64,000 bases of DNA. It comes from Bacteroidota bacterium. GTDB taxonomy: Bacteria > Bacteroidota > Bacteroidia > Sphingobacteriales > Sphingobacteriaceae. Positions 50,934 through 59,444 of the stretch are shown in pieces. The position numbers and the translations under genes were made by a program. The DNA lies in the NCBI GenBank assembly GCA_013286325.1, contig JABDFZ010000002.1:1-64000 (forward strand), written 5' to 3'. The first letter of the stretch is position 1. Every line of letters starts with the position of its first letter. The notes under the pieces were generated by a model. It saw only the letters and a list, made by a program, of their open reading frames with translations. It was not told where the DNA came from and searched no databases.

Positions 50934-51491
50934 ATGAATGATGATCGCACCAGAATAATCCACAGAAGGACACCAGAATCAGCGGCTATGGTAGCAAACG
51001 TCAAACGAGCGATGTCAATCACTGCCGCACTTAACCGCTTGACGTTCGACGATGCAGACGGGATCCGTGCCTTGTTTAGCGAGCTCATCGGTAAAAAAGT
51101 AGACGAGAGCTTTTCACAGATTCCACCATTCTACACTGCGGGCGGGAACGAAATCCGGATAGGGCATAATGTCTTCATAAATCAGAACTGTACTTTCTAC
51201 GACCTTGGTGGCCTCGACATCGCAGACGACGTAATGATCGGGCCGAATGTAAACATCATCACCACGGGGCATCCCCTTGATCCTGCACAGCGTCGCACCA
51301 CTACAATCGGAAAACCCATCGTGATTGAAAGAAACGTCTGGATCGCAGCTGGCGCAACCATCATAGGCGGGGTAACAGTAGGCGAAAATTCAGTTGTGGC
51401 TGCAGGTTCTGTGGTCACCAGGGATGTTCCACCAAATACCCTTGTCGGAGGAAACCCTGCACAGATTATTCGTTCAATTGGGGATGATTGA
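50934..51491 (+). CDS. Sugar O-acetyltransferase (maltose/galactoside acetyltransferase-like LbH)
   Basis: VFINQNCTFYDLGGLDIADDVMIGPNVNIITTGHPLDP...GVTVGENSVVAAGSVVTRDVPPNTLVGGNPAQIIR. Confidence 0.93.
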   Translation: MNDDRTRIIHRRTPESAAMVANVKRAMSITAALNRLTFDDADGIRALFSELIGKKVDESFSQIPPFYTAGGNEIRIGHNVFINQNCTFYDLGGLDIADDVMIGPNVNIITTGHPLDPAQRRTTTIGKPIVIERNVWIAAGATIIGGVTVGENSVVAAGSVVTRDVPPNTLVGGNPAQIIRSIGDD

Positions 51492-51524
51492 AATTCAAAC
51501 AGAAACGCTATTGCAATTTTACCT

Positions 51525-51989
51525 TTACCTGTCCACCATCAATCCCCTCACCTCAAAAGTCAATCTTTTTGAAGGATTGGTTTTAACACTGTGCTGCTTT
51601 TTCCCCCGAACCGTATCCCCGGCAAAATGCTGCAGATCGTCGGCAATAAATTGCTTTGCAGCAACGCCCTCAGCAATCACATATTTACCCCTTAATGCTT
51701 CCGGTATATTTATTGCATAGTTTTTAAAATGCGCGGCTATTGTTTTTCCATTACCCGCATCTAACTCAAACCAGCCGCCTTTCTGTTTAATTACTTTCAC
51801 CACCCTGCCTTTTATGGTTGTGCTGATGCGCGTTTTTTTACCCATAAAGGCTTCAACTTTTTCTGCATTAAGTATCTCAGCAGTATCAGGTTTTGCGCCA
51901 AAAACAGTACCATGCGGCAGGGGAACATGTTTTTGCGTAAAAGCAGCTGTAGAAAAAAACAAAGCGAAAATAAAGAGTATTGCTTTCAT
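51525..51989 (-). CDS. DUF4920-like secreted protein
   Basis: Signal peptide; KKTRISTTIKGRVVKVIKQKGGWFELDAGNGKTIAAHFKNYAINIPEALRGKYVIAEGVA. Confidence 0.75.
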   Translation of the reverse strand: MKAILFIFALFFSTAAFTQKHVPLPHGTVFGAKPDTAEILNAEKVEAFMGKKTRISTTIKGRVVKVIKQKGGWFELDAGNGKTIAAHFKNYAINIPEALRGKYVIAEGVAAKQFIADDLQHFAGDTVRGKKQHSVKTNPSKRLTFEVRGLMVDR

Positions 51990-52049
51990 GGTTTAGTATA
52001 AACAATAAATAATGCACATGGTTTCAGGCTGATGGCCGATATGAATTTT

Positions 52050-52110
52050 CACCCTCTTTCCGCCGCAGGCGAAGAGAGGGTCGGCAAGCGCAGCGATGTC
52101 GGGGTGAGTA
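52050..52110. repeat. Two-hairpin dispersed intergenic repeat (copy C)
   Basis: CACCCTCTTTCCGCCGCAGGCGAAGAGAGGGTCGGCAAGCGCAGCGATGTCGGGGTGAGTA. Confidence 0.8.
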
Positions 52111-52318
52111 AACTGGCTGCAGATAAATTTTTACCTCACAGCCATATATACTGTTGCGTTTTAAACCTTAAACACGTTATGCTATTGTACCAATGTTGTT
52201 AATGTTTGTTAAAAGTTTCCGCATATATAATATGAATGATATAATTGTAGTTGATAATAAAAACTATAAGCGCGAGCTGTATGGAATAAAAATTTTTACA
52301 TCCTTATCTTTTATTTGC

Positions 52319-53725
52319 ATGAAAACCCCCTATTTCCGCAAAGCCTCTTTGCCTGCATTATTTTTATTGACAATGATATTCGCGGCAGGCTGCAAAAAAA
52401 GCACTCCGGCTGCAACAAATTCGGTAGTCGCACCAACAATCACAACCTCCGGGCTTATCATTAATTTAACCTCAACCACGGCACAGAGTGGTGGTACTAT
52501 TTCCAATGATGGGGGGGCTGCCATAACAGCAAATGGTGTTTGCTACAGTTCAACCAATCACACGCCTACAATCTCTGATAGCAAAACATCAGAAACGGTA
52601 AGTACCAGTGGGGTTATCCCAATAGACTTTACAAGCAGTTTGAACGGCCTTACAGCGGCTACAACGTATTATGTAAGAGCTTATGCCACCAATAGCGTTG
52701 GCACATCATACGGAAGTGTTGTGCAATTTACCACGAGTACAAGCGTAGCCAATGTTACGGCTACGGTAAGTACCCTGGCAGGAAGCGGAACAGCTGGTTA
52801 TGCTGATGGCACAGGCCCGACAGCGCTGTTTAATAACCCAGCCGGAATAGCAGTTGATGCCAGCGGAAAAATTTATATTGCCGACTCCTACAATAACCGT
52901 ATTCGTACCCTTACATCGGCGGGAATTTCAGGTTCACTGGCAGGAAACGGCACTCTTGGTTATAACGAAGGTGCTGCCGCAACAGCTGAATTTTATGGCC
53001 CGAGCGGACTGGTTGCTGATGCACAAGGCAATGTTTATGTAGCCGATTTTGGTAATAACGTTATCCGCAAAATATCATCAACCGGCATAGTAAGTACTTA
53101 CGCTGGTAATGGCACAGGAGGTTTTTCAAACAATACAGTAGCCACATCTGCCGAATTCAGTAATCCGGCAGGGGTAGCAATAGATGCATCAGGAAATATG
53201 TATGTGGCCGATCTGGGCAATAACGTTATCCGTAAAATAACTTCAGCAGGGGTAGTAACCACATTTGCCGGGACAAAAACCGCTGGATATGTAAACTCAA
53301 CTACAGGAACATCGGCGTCGTTTAATAAACCAAGTGGTGTAGCTGTTGATGCAAGCGGTAATGTTTATGTAGCAGACCAGGGAAACTCTGCCATCCGTAA
53401 GATCACACCAGCGGGGGCAGTAACAACCATTGCCGGCGGTACATCGCAAACCCAGCTGCTTAACTTTCCGGCAGGGATAGCCCTTGATAAACAAGGAAAT
53501 ATATTTATTGTGGATGAAGGCGGCCGGATAATAGAATGTACCACAAACAATGTGCTCTATTATTTAGCAGGAAGCTTAAACGTTACAGGCCTTGTAAACG
53601 GGGCTGGCGCTACAGCATTGTTCAATAATCCGCAGGGAATCGCTGTTGATGCAAACAATAATATTTACGTTGCCGATCAGAACAATAACTGCATCCGTAA
53701 GCTTACGGTAACAGTAACCCCATAA
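52319..53725 (+). CDS. NHL-repeat lipoprotein with fibronectin-like N-terminal domain
   Basis: Lipobox FAAGCKK; repeated GIAVDASGKIYIADSYNNRIRTLT-type units; ATG at 52319 preferred. Confidence 0.9.
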   Translation: MKTPYFRKASLPALFLLTMIFAAGCKKSTPAATNSVVAPTITTSGLIINLTSTTAQSGGTISNDGGAAITANGVCYSSTNHTPTISDSKTSETVSTSGVIPIDFTSSLNGLTAATTYYVRAYATNSVGTSYGSVVQFTTSTSVANVTATVSTLAGSGTAGYADGTGPTALFNNPAGIAVDASGKIYIADSYNNRIRTLTSAGISGSLAGNGTLGYNEGAAATAEFYGPSGLVADAQGNVYVADFGNNVIRKISSTGIVSTYAGNGTGGFSNNTVATSAEFSNPAGVAIDASGNMYVADLGNNVIRKITSAGVVTTFAGTKTAGYVNSTTGTSASFNKPSGVAVDASGNVYVADQGNSAIRKITPAGAVTTIAGGTSQTQLLNFPAGIALDKQGNIFIVDEGGRIIECTTNNVLYYLAGSLNVTGLVNGAGATALFNNPQGIAVDANNNIYVADQNNNCIRKLTVTVTP

Positions 53726-53794
53726 AAGTGGGAAGCTAAAAGATCAAAGCAAAAAGCAAGTAAAAAGTAGTACTCTCTTGTGTGATTTTACCTT

Positions 53795-54355
53795 TCAGCT
53801 TTCACCTTTCTTCCCCAGTTTTTCAAGCGCATAAAATAGCCCGGTACAATGGAGTGCCTGGGCTATTTTATTTTCAGCAAGCAGTTGTCTCACCTCTTCT
53901 ATTGTAAAAGTTTCAATAATTATCTGCTCCTGTTCATCCAATTGCTGTTCCTGCACTTTCCTTCCGCCTCTGGCCAGGTAACAAAAGGTTTTATTATTCG
54001 CGGTTGATGGGTTAGCGTAAATAGTGCACAGCAGCTCAAAATCATCAAACTGGTAACCTGTTTCTTCCAGCAGTTCACGGCGCAGGCCAACCTCAGGAAG
54101 TTCTCCATCCTCTATTACCCCTCCCGGAATTTCGAGGGAAACAATACCTGCAGCATGGCGGTACTGATGCACAAGCAGTATCTTGTTGTCTTCAGTTATG
54201 GCAACTGCATTTACCCAGTTGCTGTATTCCAAAACATAATAGTCCTCAACAATATGTCCGCCAGGCATTTCACACCTGTCCGACCGTAATGTGGCCCATG
54301 GGCCCTTATGTATGTAATGTGATGATAGTTTTTTCCATTTCAGATCAATACTCAT
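53795..54355 (-). CDS. NUDIX hydrolase
   Basis: GGVIEDGELPEVGLRRELLEETGY. Confidence 0.94.
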   Translation of the reverse strand: MSIDLKWKKLSSHYIHKGPWATLRSDRCEMPGGHIVEDYYVLEYSNWVNAVAITEDNKILLVHQYRHAAGIVSLEIPGGVIEDGELPEVGLRRELLEETGYQFDDFELLCTIYANPSTANNKTFCYLARGGRKVQEQQLDEQEQIIIETFTIEEVRQLLAENKIAQALHCTGLFYALEKLGKKGES

Positions 54356-54544
54356 AGATCATGGCTCATAGTAGAACCCGGGCTAATGTAGGAAATAGCC
54401 GGCTAAGTTCATAAACAAACAGGTCCTTTGTCGAGGTCCCCCAATAATAGATTTTTGTATATATAAATTCTTTTCCAATCTGAATTTCATATACAAAACC
54501 ACCAGGAACTATGGACTATCGACCATGGTCTATGGACTTCCCCA

Positions 54545-55348
54545 CTACCAACTACCACTCGATCCGCCGCCGCCGAAATCGCCGCCGCCAAATCCGCCGA
54601 AACCACCACCGCTGTCTCCGCCTGATCCGCCGCCAAATCCACCATCACCATTGGAGAATCCTCCCCAGCCGCCGCTTCCGCGACCAAGCATGGCCCCACC
54701 GAGGAACCACCAGAACGGACTTGCGCCACCCCTGTCGCCAATAATATGGCCGCCACCACCGCCGCGACTGCGTAATACAATAATTAAGATAACTACAACA
54801 ATAATTATAATAAACCCGATTGGCGTGCCTCCGCCATCATCAGTCTGATTTGGCTTTTTGGTGGCTTTGTATTCGCCTTTCATGTATTTCATCAGGCTGT
54901 TTGTTCCGTCATCTAAACCAGCGTAATAATCGTTGTTCTTAAAACGGGGGGTAATATCGTTTTTAATTATCTGTTGAGTAACAATGTCTGGTACGCCACC
55001 TTCCGAGCCATAGCCTGTAGCAATTGCAACCTTGCGGTCAGATAATGCAACAAGCACCAGTATGCCATTATTTTTGCCCTTCTGACCAATGCCCCAGGCA
55101 CGGCCAAGTTTCTGCCCGTAATCAATAATATCATAATCACCAACCGACTTTATAATTACAATCGCAATTTGGGTAGAGGTCGAATCATTAAAGGCAACCA
55201 GCTTCTGTTCCAGCAGGCCTTTTTCCTGACTGTTAAGCACATCAGTATAATCGGTAACCAGTGTGTTCGATTTTGGGGGAAGCTGCTGCGAAAAGGCCAC
55301 AAAGCCTATCAGCAAAAAAGTAAGAAATAAAATAAGTTTTTTGAACAT
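54545..55348 (-). CDS. TPM domain protein with Gly-rich tail (YgcG-like)
   Basis: VTDYTDVLNSQEKGLLEQKLVAFNDSTSTQIAIVIIKSVG; TM; GGGFGGFGGGDFGGGGSSGSW. Confidence 0.93.
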   Translation of the reverse strand: MFKKLILFLTFLLIGFVAFSQQLPPKSNTLVTDYTDVLNSQEKGLLEQKLVAFNDSTSTQIAIVIIKSVGDYDIIDYGQKLGRAWGIGQKGKNNGILVLVALSDRKVAIATGYGSEGGVPDIVTQQIIKNDITPRFKNNDYYAGLDDGTNSLMKYMKGEYKATKKPNQTDDGGGTPIGFIIIIVVVILIIVLRSRGGGGGHIIGDRGGASPFWWFLGGAMLGRGSGGWGGFSNGDGGFGGGSGGDSGGGFGGFGGGDFGGGGSSGSW

Positions 55349-55358
55349 GGGTTTATGT

Positions 55359-55793
55359 TTAATCGCCATCCATAAAGGCTATATCGTCTGATAATTCGTT
55401 GCTGCCGTCAGGCTTGTGTGGGAAGAATTTTTGTAAATGCTCCCCGGCAATTTTTAACCCGGTAACAATACCTTCAACCAGGTTACCATATTTAAAATGG
55501 CTCAGCATATCTTCTTTAGTATCGTCCCAAAAATTAGCAGGCACCACTTTGTTAATGCCGGCATCACCAATAATGGCAAATTTCCGGTCCACAGTAGCTA
55601 CGTAGATGAGCACCCCATTGCGCAGGCGGGTTTTATGCATGTCCAGCTGATGAAAATATTTGGCTGCACGATCAAGCACCTCTTCATTGCAGGTTTTTTC
55701 AATGCAAACGCGGATCTGCCCTGAAGTATACTTTTCTGCGTCCTCAATCGCTGCCCTTATGCGTTGCTGCTCGTCGTCGGTAAATAATGCCAT
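55359..55793 (-). CDS. TPM domain-containing protein
   Basis: IRAAIEDAEKYTSGQIRVCIEKTC...GVLIYVATVDRKFAIIGDAGIN. Confidence 0.9.
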   Translation of the reverse strand: MALFTDDEQQRIRAAIEDAEKYTSGQIRVCIEKTCNEEVLDRAAKYFHQLDMHKTRLRNGVLIYVATVDRKFAIIGDAGINKVVPANFWDDTKEDMLSHFKYGNLVEGIVTGLKIAGEHLQKFFPHKPDGSNELSDDIAFMDGD

Positions 55794-55963
55794 AGTTTAA
55801 TGTTTATCAATTAAGTATGAATTAGCGGGTTATTGAATTAGTGATTTTTTTGCTGATGAATCATAAGCTTTTAAAAACTACCCAGAAAAATTATATCAAT
55901 CACTAATTCAATCAATCGCTAAATCACTAATTATATTCAATCACTAAATCAATCCTTCACTAA

Positions 55964-56542
55964 TTAAAATGCCACTTTCGGCGCTTTGTCCGCCCCGGCT
56001 TCTGCTGCAAAGCTTCCCTTTTCGTTAAAGCCAAATATTTTGGCAGTTATAACAGCAGGGAACGAGCGGATAGTTGTATTATAATCCTGCACTGCGCCGT
56101 TAAAATCCAGGCGGGCAACGTTAATGCGGTTTTCAGTTCCTTCAAGCTGTACTTGTAACCCGGTAAAGTTCTCGTTCGATTTTAATGTCGGATAATTTTC
56201 CGATGCAACCAGCAATCTGCCTAAAGCGGTGCTTAATTGTCCTTGCGCAGCCTGGTATTTCTGGATAGTTTCAGGAGTTAACTTTGTTGGATCAACCTGT
56301 ATACTGGTTGCCCTTGCGCGGGCCTCGGTAACATCAACCAAAGTGCTCTTCTCAAAATTGGCAGCGCCCTTAACTGTAGCAACCAGGTTGGGGATCAGAT
56401 CACTGCGGCGTTGATATTGTGATTGCACAGCGCCCCATTTAGCCTTAACATTTTCGTCCTTGGTTACCATGCCATTGTAGCTACATGAGCCAATTAAGCA
56501 GATCACGATGATGATTGCCAGTACTATTAATAGATTCTTCAT
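55964..56542 (-). CDS. lemA: LemA family protein
   Basis: VKAKWGAVQSQYQRRSDLIPNLVATVKGAANFE. Confidence 0.95.
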   Translation of the reverse strand: MKNLLIVLAIIIVICLIGSCSYNGMVTKDENVKAKWGAVQSQYQRRSDLIPNLVATVKGAANFEKSTLVDVTEARARATSIQVDPTKLTPETIQKYQAAQGQLSTALGRLLVASENYPTLKSNENFTGLQVQLEGTENRINVARLDFNGAVQDYNTTIRSFPAVITAKIFGFNEKGSFAAEAGADKAPKVAF

Positions 56543-56717
56543 GTCTTTTTAGGGTTTTAGTAATGTGAATTTACAGTATTTAGATTACAAAACACATACC
56601 GATGTTACAAAAGCCGGTTTCACGTGCCAATATGGCAAGAGGGTAAGGTATGCTTTTATTATTAGAAAGCGAGCAAACACAAAATGTTGTAGTGTGAAAT
56701 TCCTTTAAAAAACCTCT

Positions 56718-56840
56718 ATCATGCCGAATTTATTTCGGCACCTCACATACAGGTAAATAAGAGAAAGGTCTGCAATAATCAGATCGCAGACTTAGCAAGC
56801 GTAAATATCCTATGAGATGCCGAAATAAATTCGGCACGAC
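56718..56840. repeat. Palindromic inverted-repeat element
   Basis: TGCCGAATTTATTTCGGCA (56722-56740) and TGCCGAAATAAATTCGGCA (56818-56836); internal GTCTGC / GCAGAC. Confidence 0.8.
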
Positions 56841-56888
56841 GTCCGCTTCTTTACTTTGAACATCCACAGGCTACTGGGAAAGCCACAA

Positions 56889-57329
56889 TCAATACCCATC
56901 GCCTACATTAAATTCATCCATTCCTTCGGCATTACCTTCAAATATATTTTTGCGATCATAACGGTCATCTCCGGAATAACTCCTGTCCCCAATGCGAACA
57001 ACCTTAATGTTTTTTAAATCAGCCTTGACAATATTTTTCTCCGTTACGCCAGCCTTTTTCAATGCCTCTACCTGACTGACCAACTCTTTAAAGAAAGCCT
57101 CATCTTTAACCAGTTCCAAAAGGCGGTCTTTGGTTTTGTTTTCGGTTTCTTCATCATCCGGCTTGCTTTCAATTTCGGGCACGGTTTTAACAATGTGGGG
57201 TTTTATCCATCCCCAAAACTTGCTCAATGCCGAGTTCTCAGCATCCTTTACAAGTTTGGTATCTCCGGCAGCTTTAAAAATATATTTCAACGCCGAAATC
57301 AGTATTACACTTATAGTTACAGGTTCCAT
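56889..57329 (-). CDS. Small hypothetical protein, companion of STAND NTPase
   Basis: N-terminal hydrophobic helix, C-terminal EGNAEGMDEFNVGDGY; 2 nt downstream of the TPR ORF. Confidence 0.65.
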   Translation of the reverse strand: MEPVTISVILISALKYIFKAAGDTKLVKDAENSALSKFWGWIKPHIVKTVPEIESKPDDEETENKTKDRLLELVKDEAFFKELVSQVEALKKAGVTEKNIVKADLKNIKVVRIGDRSYSGDDRYDRKNIFEGNAEGMDEFNVGDGY

Positions 57330-57331
57330 AA

Positions 57332-59268
57332 TTATTTATTTTCGTTTAGCTTATTTTTTATTTCTTCATTCCACCAAATAGCTGTTTCTATTATAGGGTG
57401 TCCTTCAGGTAAATTTTTTTTAAAGATAGTTACTGATTTATCCGAGAGTTCTAGAGCATACGGATAATCTCCCAACTCATAATACACTGTTGCTAAATTA
57501 AGGCATTCGTATGCTATTGCTGGGTGCAAATTTCCAAAGGTTTTTTCATCAGAGGAGAGCGCTTTTTCTAAAAGTTGTTTGGCCTCCTGGTAATCCCCCA
57601 AATCTTTAAGCACAAGCCCCAGGTTTGAATAACTTGTGGCCGTATTAGGATGTAGTTCACCGAAGTTTTTTTCATTCGAAGCGACCGCTTTTTCCAAAAG
57701 CTCTTTGGCTCCCCTGTAATCACCCAAATCTTGAAGCACCGTAGCCAGGTTGGAATAACTTATTGCTGTATTAGGGTGTAATTCACCAAAGTTTTTTTAT
57801 CAGAAGCTAACGCTTTCTCCAAATGTTCTTTTGCCTCAGGGTAATCGCCCAGATCCTGAAGAACCAAAGCCAGGTTTGAATGCCTGGTTGCTGTTTCAGG
57901 GTGCAATTCGCCAAAATTTTTTTCAGATATGGCGAGGGTCTTTTCTAAAAGTATTTTTGCTTCATTATAGTCACCTATATCTTCGAATCTTAATGCCAGG
58001 TTATTTTGTAAAACAGATATTTCAATAGTAGTTTCATTTTTAAGGCAGTCAAGCAATGCTTTACCAAAAGGAATCCAGATAAATTTATCTACCGGGTTAT
58101 CTTTTGTAGAGTCTAAATTTAAACAGCTCGTAATGTTTTCAATCAAAAACGCTACATCTTCAATTTTTATTGGGTCTTTAATTTTTACCACATCAGCAAT
58201 GATCCGGTGCATTTTATAACTGTCTGCAACACCCTTTTTTTGCAGCAGCCAGCCCTTTGCAGCCAATGCTGTTAAAGTCTTCGCAAAAACATCCTTATAA
58301 ACGCCTTCTTTATCTATTATCAGATCTTTAAGAAGCGAATAAGTGTGAAAATCCGGAGGCAGACAGGCAAACTGCTTCATAAGCCAAGTCTCAGCTTCGT
58401 TTAGCCAGCTAATATTAAACACTGTGCCTAAATAAGATGCTATTTTTGTTGTTTTTCCCTGTTTCTTATTATGGTTTACGTTTAAATTTGCCTCCAAATC
58501 CGCATCCATTGCCTCTTGCAATGTGCCAATATCATACCTTAATACTTCTGCTGTTTTTGCCAGTATCTCAATGGTTAAGGTATGGCGGTCAACCATCTGG
58601 ATAAGACCAATTATCTGTTCATCTGTTAGCGATTGATGGGTATAATGCTTTTTAAAAAGCTCAATAGCTTTTTGTTCATTTAAAAAATCAAGTTGCTTGG
58701 TGTGCAGGTTGTCAATTTCTTCGCGCGAGGTAACCAACAAATGCCAGTCTGGCTGTGTCGGTAATTCATCAATAAACTGGTTTAACGATTGTTCAGCGTT
58801 ATCAATCACCAGCAGGTTGGGCTTATTGGTGATGCATTTTAATTTCCGGAGAATCTCCTCAAATAAAAGCTTTGGATCAAGGCCATTTTTATCAATTTCC
58901 AGATTTGCAACAAGTCCTGCAGTATTGGCAATATCGTTTGTGATATTATCCGAATCTTGTGTTATCCAGGCAATATGACTATATTCATCATAATATTTAC
59001 TTACGTAAGTTTGTGCAAGTGTTGTTTTGCCTATGCCACCTAAGCCATTAACCACTACAACTCTTTTTTGCTTGCTTAACAGGTCATGCAATTCATCAAG
59101 GTCATCTTCACGTCCAATAATATCATCAGGATGGGTTTTGGGTAGCTTAATGGTAAGCTCTTTTGGCGTTGGCTTTTCAAAACCATGATAATGGTCACCT
59201 ACATTAATAGTACCAATGTCTTTAAAGTTGCCATCTAATTTATTTTTGTCTTGCCCGTCTTGCATCAA
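57332..59268 (-). pseudogene. STAND/NB-ARC-like NTPase with five 42-aa TPR repeats, split by a frameshift near 57798
   Basis: P-loop VVVVNGLGGIGKTTLAQTY, LLVIDNAEQ, LLVTSREE; ORFs 57760-59268 and 57332-57739 are continuous TPR sequence after restoring 1 nt. Confidence 0.85.
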
Positions 59269-59444
59269 CGTGTAGGATTAAGGTTAAGGAAGCTCTAAAT
59301 TAACACTTTATCATTAACAATTGGAAATATGTCCTGGTGATGGTCATAAAATATGGCGACATTCTCAAATCCTATAAATCCAGCTCGTGCAAACACTATA
59401 AATCAACGGTTAATATTATATTTGGCCTTTACGATCTCCAGCAA

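Noticed and set aside
54525-54848. Pro-rich 107-aa ORF
   Set aside because: Antisense translation of the Gly-rich tail of the TPM protein.
55800-55960. AT-rich 'aatcactaa' repeats upstream of lemA/TPM genes
   Set aside because: Degenerate low-complexity sequence without clear period or structure.
57380-58010. Regular ~126-bp repeats as a possible CRISPR or minisatellite
   Set aside because: They encode in-frame TPR units; no short direct repeats with unique spacers.
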